NCBI GenBank assembly: GCA_964490975.1
Contig: CAZBEQ010000007.1
Location: forward strand, 31,657 to 95,656
Source: DTU013 sp964490975
GTDB lineage: Bacteria; Bacillota; Clostridia; Acetivibrionales; DTU013
DNA: 64,000 nt
Direction: 5' to 3'
Below are positions 9,319 to 18,332 of the stretch, piece by piece; within the stretch, counting starts at the first letter, position 1, and each line of letters opens with the position of its first letter. The translations under genes and the position numbers were made by a program. The notes beneath the pieces were generated by a model, which saw only the letters and a list, made by a program, of their open reading frames with translations, did not search any database and had not been told where the DNA came from.

Positions 9319-11922
9319 TTAATATATCGGCACTTCCTTCCATGACTTGATTCTCAGTCTCTTTACAACATTTCTTTCTCCGCTGTCAGAAGCTAGATCA
9401 ATCTCATCTATCATTTTCATTTTGAAATAAGTCTCACTGATATCTTCAAAGAACTTTCGAACCTTGTAATAGTTCTTAAGTTTTTCAAGTATTTCAAACT
9501 CATCATATATCAATCTAACATTATCTCTTATTGTGACATTGCCTGTGCAAATGATCGTCCCTCTAAACTCGCTAGGAGTTGTGGGATCATTGTCAGATAT
9601 AGTAAGATTGCCATTGCAATAAACTATGCCTTCACTAACAGCGTTAACATCCAGTGTATCGCCAGCGGGTACTACCTTTATTTCATAACCGTTAAAGTAT
9701 GTATACGGATTTGTAATTGTACTATCTAAAAAGTCGCTGAATGGTACAGCATCTGTGCTATTAACGTTGCTTCCTTTAGTCCCCAGTTTTCTGGTCTTTG
9801 AATAGAAAATTTTCTTTAAGGTATTATTGTTATACAAGTATGAGAATGCTATATAATTATCTCTAGAATTAATAAGCTTAGAAACATCATCTTGTACATA
9901 CGGTTCATGTGTGAACATTTCTACATCGTCAGCCGGATCAAGGTCACTCGGGTCATTTGTATTTACTAAAGCTATACCTGCAATATACCCATCAATTGTA
10001 TCTGGATTTAAGTCAGAGTTGATATTTGTTTTTAGAGAGCCATATTCAGGTTTAGTGCTTTTAATAAAGTCTATAAGTCTTTGCCTCTTCACAAGCAAAT
10101 TTGCATCAATTAAATCAATCTGAACTCCATCTGCATTAGTGTAGGGTGTAAAAGCCTCTGATGGGTTAGCAGGATCATGCAGATAAGCATTTATAATAGA
10201 TACCGGGTTTGATGTCCTTGAAGTTACGCTCTCCACAGACATATAAACACTGCCATCTGGAAATTCATAAAAGGCAACACCGGGAACTATCATATTACTG
10301 TTCATGACTATCTCACTACTCGGCATATTAGCGGGAGTATATGGGTAGTTATTGATTACTGAACTGCTTGCTCTATGGTTAATTTCTCCCCCACCCTTAA
10401 TAGCAGATTCCGCGCTTAAACCTATGTAATTATACTTTGGAACTGTTTTGCCTGTAGGATCAGTAACAGCATGTCCGATACGAATAGTTGACCCGTTTGC
10501 ATCCAGCTGAATATCATCCTTTGTCCACAAATTTCCTTTAATGTTCACTTCTACATCGTCACTACCAACAAATACGCTGTCACAATATACATTTCCCTGA
10601 TCAATATTATCAAAAAAAACGAATGGCATCTGATTTGTTGCTCCACCTGGCGCATATTGACTAATAATTACGCTGTCATTCACCGCATTATCATAAAAAT
10701 AGTTATTTTCATATGTCTTCTGTTTAAAATCATATGAAATTGCAGGGACAGGATCAGTGAAAGCTGTATCTACAGTCAGCTTACCATTATCGCCTATCAC
10801 CTTTATGTCACCGGGAGTATATACATTGCCTCGTATCTTTACATCAGCATATGAATTAATTGAAATGCCATTGGTGTCAGATGAATAAACATCACCCACA
10901 ATCTCTACGTCAGTAGGGTCAGCGGTAATACCAGCCGCAAAGGTAACAGTGCCTTGCGCGCTCAAAGCATTCGTCAATAACGGATTTCCGTATATTGGTG
11001 TATGAATATACTTTGTAACTGTCTGATAGTCCGGTAATGTAACATCCAGTTCTACCCGTACCTGCTTTGGATCTGCAGCTGTGCCACCTGCAACCCTGAC
11101 ATAAAGGCCAACAGCAGCAGCCGGATTAGTTGGATTAAATGTGCTCCAGATCATTTGCATATTGCTTGGATCATATATAATGTTTATATAGTTGTTAGTA
11201 CACCTATCTTCTGGTGTATCTTCTCTGTCACCGTAGCTGGCACTTCCGCCTTTTAAAACAACGTTTTGTGTAAGTTGCATGTTTTTACCAGGTCCGGCTA
11301 ATGTATCTGGCCCATCTGTGTATCTAAGAAGACGTATTGATACCATGTGGTAATATACCCTGTCAAATAACTGAGAAACATAATCACTAAGATCTTTCTC
11401 AAATGCTTCTTCTGCAGTCATACTACCTGTATGTGATTTCGATATGTCACCTAGGTTGCCAGCTAGTCTATAAGCCTGATAATCGTCAAGTGTTATCTCA
11501 TGTATTGACGGTACAGACAGTACCCAGTCAGATTTGTAGTATTCATTGAAAAAACGCTGTGCTCCATTCGAACTATCATCCATTTTATAATCATAAGTAA
11601 AAGATATTGATTTAGAAGACATATATGCAGCTAATTGGTCATAGCTTATTCTATCCAGTCTATATTTAACATAAAGCCTCGCGTCTTTTTCTGCATCTGC
11701 AATTACTTGATCTATTTGGTTTAAATAGTCTTCTGCAATACAGTCCATGGTGTAGTACTCATCTGACCAGCTAACTGTTTTGCTGCTCATTTTAACACTC
11801 ATCGTACTGACAGCTAATGCGATCGTGCCAAGAGCTGTCAACACCAAAATAACACTGAGCGTAATAACCGCAGCAGCGCCTTTTTGATCGTTGATTTTTT
11901 CAAACAAGCACTTTTTTTTCAT
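9319..11922 (-). CDS. Large PilX-like pilus-associated protein with beta-helix-like region
   Basis: The product is 867 aa. The N-terminus is basic, then KGAAAVITLSVILVLTALG and a long hydrophobic helix (about 14-40), like PilX/PulK-type minor pilins with an inner-membrane helix. The usual glutamate at pilin position 5 is absent. The middle (about 330-560) repeats short V/I-G-N/D-V-Y turns such as IRGNVYTPGDIKVIGDN, resembling a polymer-forming or beta-helix fold; another such run (IVYCNGNLTISDN, FRGTIICTGNVTIRDN) lies near 770-810. It starts 1 nt after the preceding stop codon, with GGGGA upstream. Probably a pilus-tip or assembly-priming component. Confidence 0.6.
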   Translation of the reverse strand: MKKKCLFEKINDQKGAAAVITLSVILVLTALGTIALAVSTMSVKMSSKTVSWSDEYYTMDCIAEDYLNQIDQVIADAEKDARLYVKYRLDRISYDQLAAYMSSKSISFTYDYKMDDSSNGAQRFFNEYYKSDWVLSVPSIHEITLDDYQAYRLAGNLGDISKSHTGSMTAEEAFEKDLSDYVSQLFDRVYYHMVSIRLLRYTDGPDTLAGPGKNMQLTQNVVLKGGSASYGDREDTPEDRCTNNYINIIYDPSNMQMIWSTFNPTNPAAAVGLYVRVAGGTAADPKQVRVELDVTLPDYQTVTKYIHTPIYGNPLLTNALSAQGTVTFAAGITADPTDVEIVGDVYSSDTNGISINSYADVKIRGNVYTPGDIKVIGDNGKLTVDTAFTDPVPAISYDFKQKTYENNYFYDNAVNDSVIISQYAPGGATNQMPFVFFDNIDQGNVYCDSVFVGSDDVEVNIKGNLWTKDDIQLDANGSTIRIGHAVTDPTGKTVPKYNYIGLSAESAIKGGGEINHRASSSVINNYPYTPANMPSSEIVMNSNMIVPGVAFYEFPDGSVYMSVESVTSRTSNPVSIINAYLHDPANPSEAFTPYTNADGVQIDLIDANLLVKRQRLIDFIKSTKPEYGSLKTNINSDLNPDTIDGYIAGIALVNTNDPSDLDPADDVEMFTHEPYVQDDVSKLINSRDNYIAFSYLYNNNTLKKIFYSKTRKLGTKGSNVNSTDAVPFSDFLDSTITNPYTYFNGYEIKVVPAGDTLDVNAVSEGIVYCNGNLTISDNDPTTPSEFRGTIICTGNVTIRDNVRLIYDEFEILEKLKNYYKVRKFFEDISETYFKMKMIDEIDLASDSGERNVVKRLRIKSWKEVPIY

Positions 11923-11923
11923 A

Positions 11924-12772
11924 TCAATTCCCCACCCAATAGTCTTCAGCAGTGGTCTCTGCTAAAGCCGTACCGTCAGCTATTCTTTTTACCCTAATGA
12001 CACCGGTATATTTTGTGATTGATTGATTCTTCTTAGTGATCTTGCTCTCGGTGGCCATACCATTAACAACCTTAAGAGTAATATTTCCGCCTGTTCCTAT
12101 ATCGCATAAATAGATATCTGCTATGGCTTCGTAATCAACAGAACCTTTAGAAAGTATACCAATATTATTTGTTACGTTCAGTTCAATTGAACTACCAATT
12201 TTCGCACAATTCAGATGAATAGGTATCATTGCTGTTTTTGCTATACTAGTCGAATCAGAATAAATTATATTACTTACATTTGGAGCGTAAGTATTACCGT
12301 TCACGCTAATATCAATATGGCCATCATCAGGATCCTTACTCAATTCTAAATCAATGCTAGTCACAGCAGTTAAAAAAGTATACTCATGTGCAGCAGCAGG
12401 ATAATAACTGATTGGCATAGTGGTTGTAGCACCTTTTGTCGATGTTATTTCAAGTTCGAACCTGCCATCAATATTTTGTGTGTATATTATATCATCGCCA
12501 AGGATGTCGTTACGAAAAAACTGTGGCTCTAATAAATAAGTCCCTTGGTCTGCAGTTCCGTCCCTTGGATCATCTTTATACATCTCAGTTGCATTGACGC
12601 ATATTGAATTAGCCGTATCAAGCTCATATGCTACTCGATTAGTTTTACCCGAGACAGTAAACATTTGAAGCAGTACTACAGAAACAGTAGCAAACAAAGC
12701 CATTGATGCAATAACTTCAATAAGCGTAAATCCACTACTCTTTTTCCACTTTATAGATTTAAGCATTCTCAT
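11924..12772 (-). CDS. Type IV pilus minor pilin (prepilin-type N-terminus)
   Basis: The product is 282 aa. The leader MRMLKSIKWKKSSG precedes the class III cleavage motif G/FTLIEVIASMALFATV, with Glu at mature position 5 and a long hydrophobic helix. The rest is a beta-rich globular domain with acidic DPDDG segments. A minor pilin or PulJ/PilW-like protein is likely. The start at 12772 has AGGTGA 8 nt upstream and lies just after the pilO-like stop, so the genes are translationally close. It needs a prepilin peptidase, which is not encoded in this window. Confidence 0.85.
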   Translation of the reverse strand: MRMLKSIKWKKSSGFTLIEVIASMALFATVSVVLLQMFTVSGKTNRVAYELDTANSICVNATEMYKDDPRDGTADQGTYLLEPQFFRNDILGDDIIYTQNIDGRFELEITSTKGATTTMPISYYPAAAHEYTFLTAVTSIDLELSKDPDDGHIDISVNGNTYAPNVSNIIYSDSTSIAKTAMIPIHLNCAKIGSSIELNVTNNIGILSKGSVDYEAIADIYLCDIGTGGNITLKVVNGMATESKITKKNQSITKYTGVIRVKRIADGTALAETTAEDYWVGN

Positions 12773-12775
12773 AAA

Positions 12776-13963
12776 TTATTTCACCTGCTTTACCGTCACA
12801 GTCCCAGTTGTTCTACCTCTGACAAACCTCGGATTGCCTTCATCATCGCCCTTGACAGTTATTTCAAAAGGAACATCAGTATTATTTGTGATATCCATCA
12901 TAACACCGACCTTGTCCTCCTCAGATCTTCTTGGCTGAACAAGCACTTCCATTCTGATCTTGCCATCCTTCACCAATGTAGGACTATCTTCTACAATGTC
13001 ATAGTCACCAAAATTATATTGATATGTATAATTTCCGTCTTGCCCATTTATAGTCATTTTCCCCGAAACAATTCCATTGGTATCGGCTGCTGCTTCAGAT
13101 CCTTTATTATAATAATTCATCAATAAAGTTTTTGATGAGTTATTCAGGTAACTGTTGATCATCAGATAGAAATCAGGTCTAACAGTTGCTACTGCTGCGG
13201 CATCAGAACCAGAGCTCTTCTTTCCTGATGATGAATATCCCGTATACTCTTTGAATGGATCAGTTTTGCCTGATATCGGATCTGTCGTCATTATATATGG
13301 CTTTTGTCCAACACTTTCATTCCAGTAGCTTATGAAAGAAAGGTTCATCTGTCCGGACATCATTCCGTCATCACCCTTTTGAAGAATAATGTTATTTACA
13401 GAGACCTTCCTGACATTGTTTTCTATATCCTTTATGAAGTTATATAGGTCCTGATAATTGCACACATAATTTACAGAAACCAATTGTTCAGTAACAGGAC
13501 TTTCAGGCTCTTCAGCATTTTGGGTCGTTTCAGCTGTTTCTGTTGCAGATCCATTTCCTGCACCTACAACCTTGAGTGGTATATCTTCGGCATTTGAAAA
13601 AGTAGTTGCCTGTATCTCAACTCTGTTTTTTATCGATAAGTTCTCAAGAAATAATATAACCTCTTCTTGCGATAGGTATGATGGTATCTGTTTTTCCATT
13701 TCTACGATTTCGCTTTCTAAAGAAATTATTTCCTTCTCCATTTCATCCTTTCTTGCATAGTCTTTAACAAGTCCATCCAGGATCACTTGTTTGCTTTCCT
13801 TTTCAGCTAAGATAGAATCGTATTGAATATATGCAGGCTGTAATATGTATGCATAAAGCAGATATCCTTCAACAGCAATTATCAGAAATACAACCAGCAG
13901 GAACTCTCTTGTAGTTAACCCGCCTTTAGGTGCTAATTTCAGATCTCCGAGTATGTTTTTCAT
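12776..13963 (-). CDS. pilO: PilO-like pilus assembly protein
   Basis: The product is 395 aa. A short cytoplasmic N-terminus is followed by one transmembrane helix (about 20-42), a coiled-coil stretch rich in E and K (about 50-90) and a ferredoxin-like PilO domain (about 90-215). An extra C-terminal beta-rich domain (about 260-395) makes it longer than most PilO proteins (about 200 aa). PilO forms the alignment complex with PilN. A low-complexity linker (SSSGKKSSGSDAAAVA) joins the two halves. ATG 13963 follows AGGTGA and comes 1 nt after the pilMN stop codon. Confidence 0.75.
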   Translation of the reverse strand: MKNILGDLKLAPKGGLTTREFLLVVFLIIAVEGYLLYAYILQPAYIQYDSILAEKESKQVILDGLVKDYARKDEMEKEIISLESEIVEMEKQIPSYLSQEEVILFLENLSIKNRVEIQATTFSNAEDIPLKVVGAGNGSATETAETTQNAEEPESPVTEQLVSVNYVCNYQDLYNFIKDIENNVRKVSVNNIILQKGDDGMMSGQMNLSFISYWNESVGQKPYIMTTDPISGKTDPFKEYTGYSSSGKKSSGSDAAAVATVRPDFYLMINSYLNNSSKTLLMNYYNKGSEAAADTNGIVSGKMTINGQDGNYTYQYNFGDYDIVEDSPTLVKDGKIRMEVLVQPRRSEEDKVGVMMDITNNTDVPFEITVKGDDEGNPRFVRGRTTGTVTVKQVK

Positions 13964-13964
13964 A

Positions 13965-15545
13965 TTACTCACCTACCTTTATTGTTTTAATTTTTATTTC
14001 CATAGCAAAATTGTAGTCTATTACACCTAAATCTTCATCAGCTCTTGAAGATATACTTGTTACTGCAGCACTTTCAACTAATTCAGATTGCCTAAGGTTA
14101 TAAATAAAGTCTGATAAGCTTGGTCTGTCTACTGTTGTACCCGAGATAGTAATCGAACCGCCTTCAGTTATAGCGTATGAATTAATGAATACTGAATCAG
14201 GCATAACCTTAGTGATTGTGTCTAACAACTCCGTGTTATGGATCAATCCCGCATTATAATTATCCAACACGGTCTTCAAAGTGGCTAAATCTTCTTGGCT
14301 GATCTTTAACTTATCCTTTGTTTTATTTATTACTGAGTATTTTATTATATCGTTCTGAATTGATGCTGTCTCACCTGATACATATCTCATCATTACTTCT
14401 AGGTATGTGAAAACAGCAAGACCAATAACTCCTAACACAAGTACAACAGCGAGAGCCCTGGTCAACTTAATCTTTTTTAGCCCTGCTTCTCTTATTTCCT
14501 TAAGCTTAGGCATAAGATTAATATCTTTCTGCCCTATTTTAGGTGACAGCGCTGCACCTATTGCAGCCATAGCCATTACATCTGTATCACTCGGTGATGG
14601 TTCCTTTACTGTTGGCTTAACTGTACTGACCGGGAGATTGAAGCTTTCTCCAAAGTACTCAGATAAGCTGGTGCCAAGACCTCTTCCTGTAAACAACAAT
14701 AGTCCTGCAATTTGTGTCTCGTCCGACTTATTGTATCTATAGTAATCAATTATTTGACGTATCTGATCTTCAACCGAAGAAAATGCTATTCTGATAAATC
14801 CATCAATATCTTCCTTGTCAAGGTTATATATATCATATTTGTTATTCTGCCTTGCTCTTTCAGCCTGGTCAAGAGACATTCCAATCCTGTTTGCCACAAG
14901 GTTGTCAAACCTTACAATACCGTTTGGTATCTGTCTGCTTAAAAGTAGTCTGTTACCAGATACCAGATTTACCTGACTCATAGTGTAGCCTATATCTACA
15001 ACTATCATAGTCTTGTTTTTCTGATCCTGCGGCAGGTATAGCTGTGTTGCTTTAGCCAGTGCGTTGGCATTTATATCTATTCCTTTCAGAGGAATGATAA
15101 GCCCCTTTGCTACCTCAGCATAGTCGCTTAATATTTTGTTCGGACAGAAGGCAGAAATACCTTCTACAGGCATTCCAAGCTCTGAATATATCTTGCTGCT
15201 TATTGTATGTGTCTGGATTATTCCCGGGAAGGACTGCATCAGTTCAAACTCGATAGCCGGGTCTATTTCCTTTTCTTTTAATACCGGCAGCTTTATATCT
15301 CTGACAACAACATTGTGAGTATTGATAGATATATATAACTCTGTAGGTTTAAATTTGTGATCGAATAGAGCACTTCGAATTCTGGCAGCCACAGTGCCGA
15401 CGTTTTTTATTTCGCCATCAACTACGCTGTCGGTTGGTGTAGCTGCATATATGGTCTTTAGGACAACATCCTTCTTACCCTGCTTGATGAATGCCATTTT
15501 TATATACTTTGAACCTATATCTAAACCAAGAACGTTTTTTGCCAC
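13965..15545 (-). CDS. pilMN: Fused PilM-PilN pilus assembly protein
   Basis: The product is 526 aa. Residues about 1-355 are PilM, an actin-like cytoplasmic ATPase (VLGLDIGSKYIKMAF phosphate-1 motif; MIVVDIGYTMSQVNLV phosphate-2 region). A membrane helix follows at about 365-388, then a coiled coil and a PilN-like domain to the C-terminus (VMPDSVFINSYAITEGGSITISG). In proteobacteria these are two proteins; a PilMN fusion is known in clostridia such as C. difficile. The GTG start at 15545 is preceded by GGGAGG. It connects the cytoplasmic ring to the extracellular alignment complex with PilO. Confidence 0.88.
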   Translation of the reverse strand: MAKNVLGLDIGSKYIKMAFIKQGKKDVVLKTIYAATPTDSVVDGEIKNVGTVAARIRSALFDHKFKPTELYISINTHNVVVRDIKLPVLKEKEIDPAIEFELMQSFPGIIQTHTISSKIYSELGMPVEGISAFCPNKILSDYAEVAKGLIIPLKGIDINANALAKATQLYLPQDQKNKTMIVVDIGYTMSQVNLVSGNRLLLSRQIPNGIVRFDNLVANRIGMSLDQAERARQNNKYDIYNLDKEDIDGFIRIAFSSVEDQIRQIIDYYRYNKSDETQIAGLLLFTGRGLGTSLSEYFGESFNLPVSTVKPTVKEPSPSDTDVMAMAAIGAALSPKIGQKDINLMPKLKEIREAGLKKIKLTRALAVVLVLGVIGLAVFTYLEVMMRYVSGETASIQNDIIKYSVINKTKDKLKISQEDLATLKTVLDNYNAGLIHNTELLDTITKVMPDSVFINSYAITEGGSITISGTTVDRPSLSDFIYNLRQSELVESAAVTSISSRADEDLGVIDYNFAMEIKIKTIKVGE

Positions 15546-15587
15546 TTTTTACAGCCTCCCATTTGTTAGTTTTCTTTTGAATTGCTA

Positions 15588-16106
15588 TTAATTAGCGTCG
15601 GTTCTCAAAACAATTGTTTCAGTTAACTCATTGCCACCGCCATATAATATTTCTATATCTATGGTTGAAGTATCCGGTGAATTTATATTTACATTGTCAA
15701 GCCCTTCTGCAATCATTGTTTCCCCGGCATCAAATATCTTTGTGCTATCTTGTGTAACTCTTAGTGCTCCGGCGCCATCGTAATAAATATATTCTGTAAG
15801 AGATCCGATAACTTGCAAATAATTCTTACCCGATACTGTCACTACCGATACAGAGTGATCTCCTGATGGTATTATGCTATCATTCTGACGTATTTTCACA
15901 TTCAGATATGACATAGCGATTCGTGCTTCATGCTGCTGTTGGCTATTATCATATATAGTTGCATAAGTTCTTTGACCAGCAAAAAATAAAGAGTAGCATG
16001 CTGTTACCAAAACACTCATTACTGCCAAAGCTACTATTAACTCAATCAATGTAAAACCTTTTTTACTCTCACAATATTCAGTTATTGCAGCTCTTTTAAT
16101 TCTCAT
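15588..16106 (-). CDS. Type IV pilus minor pilin
   Basis: The product is 172 aa. The leader ends CESKKG and the mature protein begins FTLIELIVALAVMSVLVTA, with Glu5. The globular part carries ARIAMSYLNVKIRQN, a feature of PulJ/PilW-type minor pilins. ATG 16106 lies 16 nt after the preceding stop with AAGGGA upstream; a longer in-frame extension to 16220 overlaps the previous gene and is rejected. Confidence 0.85.
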   Translation of the reverse strand: MRIKRAAITEYCESKKGFTLIELIVALAVMSVLVTACYSLFFAGQRTYATIYDNSQQQHEARIAMSYLNVKIRQNDSIIPSGDHSVSVVTVSGKNYLQVIGSLTEYIYYDGAGALRVTQDSTKIFDAGETMIAEGLDNVNINSPDTSTIDIEILYGGGNELTETIVLRTDAN

Positions 16107-16122
16107 ATTGTTCTTTCCCTTG

Positions 16123-16533
16123 CTATGGGATTCTCTCAACCACAATCTTCTCTGTAAACATCCTATATCCATCAGTATCATCAAGAGGATCATCCGGATC
16201 TGAAGGATCAGGAGTTCCACTTATTAGCTTATAACGATAATTACCGACCGAACTGTCTAATAGAGATCCAGCTTTACTATTAAGTTCATTATACATGTTT
16301 GGAACATTAGCAATGTAACCACTCGCATTATATGCTGCGCTATAGTATTCTCCTGTAAGAGCATAATACTGTATCAGAGTTTTATTGATAAGTTGTTCTT
16401 GGTTTACCCTGTATCTTTCATTATTAACTTCAATATAGCCTGCTATATTTGGTATAGCAAATAATGAAATTATTCCCATAATAGATAAAACAACAACAAC
16501 TTCTATCAATGTAAACCCTTTTTGACTCCTCAT
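16123..16533 (-). CDS. Type IV pilin-like protein (short leader)
   Basis: The product is 136 aa. Leader MRSQKG is followed by FTLIEVVVVLSIMGIISLF, with Glu5 and a Pro at position 22-23 (AIPNIAGY), as in true pilins. The globular domain is small and ends in an acidic DPSDPDDPLDDTDG loop resembling a Ca-binding or D-region loop. It is a minor pilin, or a second pilin subunit. AGGGGA lies upstream. It follows the strong hairpins downstream of the major pilin, so it is probably expressed at a lower level. Confidence 0.85.
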   Translation of the reverse strand: MRSQKGFTLIEVVVVLSIMGIISLFAIPNIAGYIEVNNERYRVNQEQLINKTLIQYYALTGEYYSAAYNASGYIANVPNMYNELNSKAGSLLDSSVGNYRYKLISGTPDPSDPDDPLDDTDGYRMFTEKIVVERIP

Positions 16534-16551
16534 AATACTAATCCCCTTTCA

Positions 16552-16623
16552 GGTTTACAGCTGAGCTTGCTTTTGCAGGCTCACCTGTAAACCCAGCCAC
16601 CCTTGACAAAGCAAGGGTGGCTG
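16552..16623 (-). terminator. Two consecutive strong hairpins after the major pilin gene
   Basis: On the RNA, the 12-bp stem formed by 16594-16605 and 16612-16623 (CAGCCACCCTTG with CAAGGGTGGCTG) comes first. It is followed immediately by a 15-bp stem with one mismatch between 16552-16566 and 16579-16593. Neither has a U tract. They are well placed to act as partial terminators or 3' stabilisers that raise major pilin mRNA above that of the downstream minor pilins. Confidence 0.7.
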
Positions 16624-16644
16624 AAAGTAAAATTACAATGTTGC

Positions 16645-17088
16645 TTATGAGAAATTTTCAACTGTGATACCAGATGCTGCCACAGTTACTTTATACCCAG
16701 TAATACCACCTGCAGGTCGCACATTTGTTCCAACAAGAAGTCGTAAAGCAGTATTTATCTCGGGTGTTGGAGAGGCCGCTGCTTCGCTCGGCCAATTAAG
16801 AGACTCAGAAGCGTTTTGTACGGTAGTAGTAGGGGCAGCTACTGGACCACCAGTTACTTCAAATGTTCCTGTTCCGGTTAATCTACCGTCAGCAATCATA
16901 ACTTGTACTGCAGTTTCAATAGTTCTTCTGTTCCCTTCATTTGTTCTTTGTGCTGCAGTGTCTGTAAAGCCTGCAAATCTAGGCACCAGTATCAATGCCA
17001 GGATTGCGATGATTGCAATAACCACGATGAGTTCGATGAGTGTGAAGCCTTTTTTACTCTTACCTTTTTTGAGTAAGTTCTTAAACAT
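16645..17088 (-). CDS. pilA: Major type IV pilin
   Basis: The product is 147 aa. The leader MFKNLLKKGKSKKG is cleaved before FTLIELIVVIAIIAILALI; Glu5 and Pro22 (LVPRFAGF) are present. The rest is short and Gly/Thr/Ala-rich, without cysteines, as in clostridial PilA. It is likely the main subunit because of its place right after pilC, its canonical sequence and the paired hairpins downstream. ATG 17088 has GGAGGG 7 nt upstream; the frame opens at 17103. Cleavage and methylation by a PilD peptidase encoded elsewhere are expected. Confidence 0.9.
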   Translation of the reverse strand: MFKNLLKKGKSKKGFTLIELIVVIAIIAILALILVPRFAGFTDTAAQRTNEGNRRTIETAVQVMIADGRLTGTGTFEVTGGPVAAPTTTVQNASESLNWPSEAAASPTPEINTALRLLVGTNVRPAGGITGYKVTVAASGITVENFS

Positions 17089-17128
17089 TTGACATCCCTC
17101 CATAAAATATTATTTTTTGAAACTTTTT

Positions 17129-18331
17129 TTACTTGACTGCATTCATAATGCTTACCATTGGCAACATTACTGAAACTATTATCACGCCGATGATTCCTGC
17201 CATAAAGATGATCATAGCCGGCTCTATCATAGAAACCGCTTTGTCGATAGCTTCTTCCACCTCCTCATCGAAAAAGCCTGCTGTCCTACCGAGCATTTCG
17301 TCCAATTCACCTGTACTTTCACCCACAACTATCATGTGGATAAGCAACGGTGGAAAAATGTCCAGACTCTTCATAGGACCCGCTATGCCTCTACCTTCCT
17401 GTATATCATCAGTTGCGCTTGAAAACTTTTGCTCTATTGCTTTATTCCCAATCAGTTCTTCCATTATCTCCATAGCGTTTACAATCGGTATACCGCTCTT
17501 AAGGAGAATGCTCATGCTTCGTGCGAATCTGGCTGTAACTGTTTTTAATACTGTTGTTTTTATTACCGGTAGCTTCAGCTTTAATCCGTCAAACCATAGC
17601 CGTCCTTTTTCAGATCTGATCCAATACATAAAGGAAACTATAGCTAATATCGTTACAATTATAATTACAAGAAGATTTTTCACCATAAAGTTACTGATTG
17701 CCATCAACATTTTTGTTATACCAGGCATTTCACCGCCCATGCCTGACAGCATATCTGAAAACATAGGCAGCACCGCTACCATCAACAGTACCACGACTCC
17801 AACTGTCAATACTCCCAGAATAGTCGGGTAGGTCATCGCACCTTTTACTTTTCTTCTTAATTTATAATCATGCTCATAGTAATCAGCCATCTGTAATAAT
17901 ATAGTGTCCAGTGCGCCGCTGGCCTCGCCTACTCTGATCATGTTTTTCATGAATTCAGGAAAAACATCGTCATATGGCATTATTGCTTCTGAAAGCACCC
18001 TACCTTTTTGCAGATCATTATGGACTTCATCCAATACAGCTTTCATACGCTTTTTTGTTGCCTGATCTCGCAGTATAGCGATTGCTTCCAGTAGGGTTAT
18101 GCCTGAACTAATAATAACTGCAAACTGCCTGCAAAATACCGCTATGTCCTTGGCATTAATTTTACCGCCAAGTCCTGAGACTTCGAATTCCTTACCCTTT
18201 ATCCTCGACTCTACCAGAAAGTAACCCTTGCTTACAAGCATTTGCTCCAGAGCATCGCTTGATACTGCTTCGTATTCTCCATCCAGTGACTCACCTTTTA
18301 AGTTTTTCGCCATGTATATAAATGTAGGCAT
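17129..18331 (-). CDS. pilC: Type IV pilus inner-membrane platform protein PilC
   Basis: The product is 400 aa, the standard length. It carries two GspF/T2SSF domains (about 65-190 and 270-390), each followed by membrane helices (about 165-205, 215-235 and 370-395). The family signatures FCRQFAVIISSGITLLEAI and TARFARSMSILLKSGIPIV are clear. PilC sits in the membrane and is turned by PilB and PilT to add or remove pilins. It is preceded by GAGGTGG and sits 1 nt after pilT. Confidence 0.95.
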   Translation of the reverse strand: MPTFIYMAKNLKGESLDGEYEAVSSDALEQMLVSKGYFLVESRIKGKEFEVSGLGGKINAKDIAVFCRQFAVIISSGITLLEAIAILRDQATKKRMKAVLDEVHNDLQKGRVLSEAIMPYDDVFPEFMKNMIRVGEASGALDTILLQMADYYEHDYKLRRKVKGAMTYPTILGVLTVGVVVLLMVAVLPMFSDMLSGMGGEMPGITKMLMAISNFMVKNLLVIIIVTILAIVSFMYWIRSEKGRLWFDGLKLKLPVIKTTVLKTVTARFARSMSILLKSGIPIVNAMEIMEELIGNKAIEQKFSSATDDIQEGRGIAGPMKSLDIFPPLLIHMIVVGESTGELDEMLGRTAGFFDEEVEEAIDKAVSMIEPAMIIFMAGIIGVIIVSVMLPMVSIMNAVK

Positions 18332-18332
18332 T

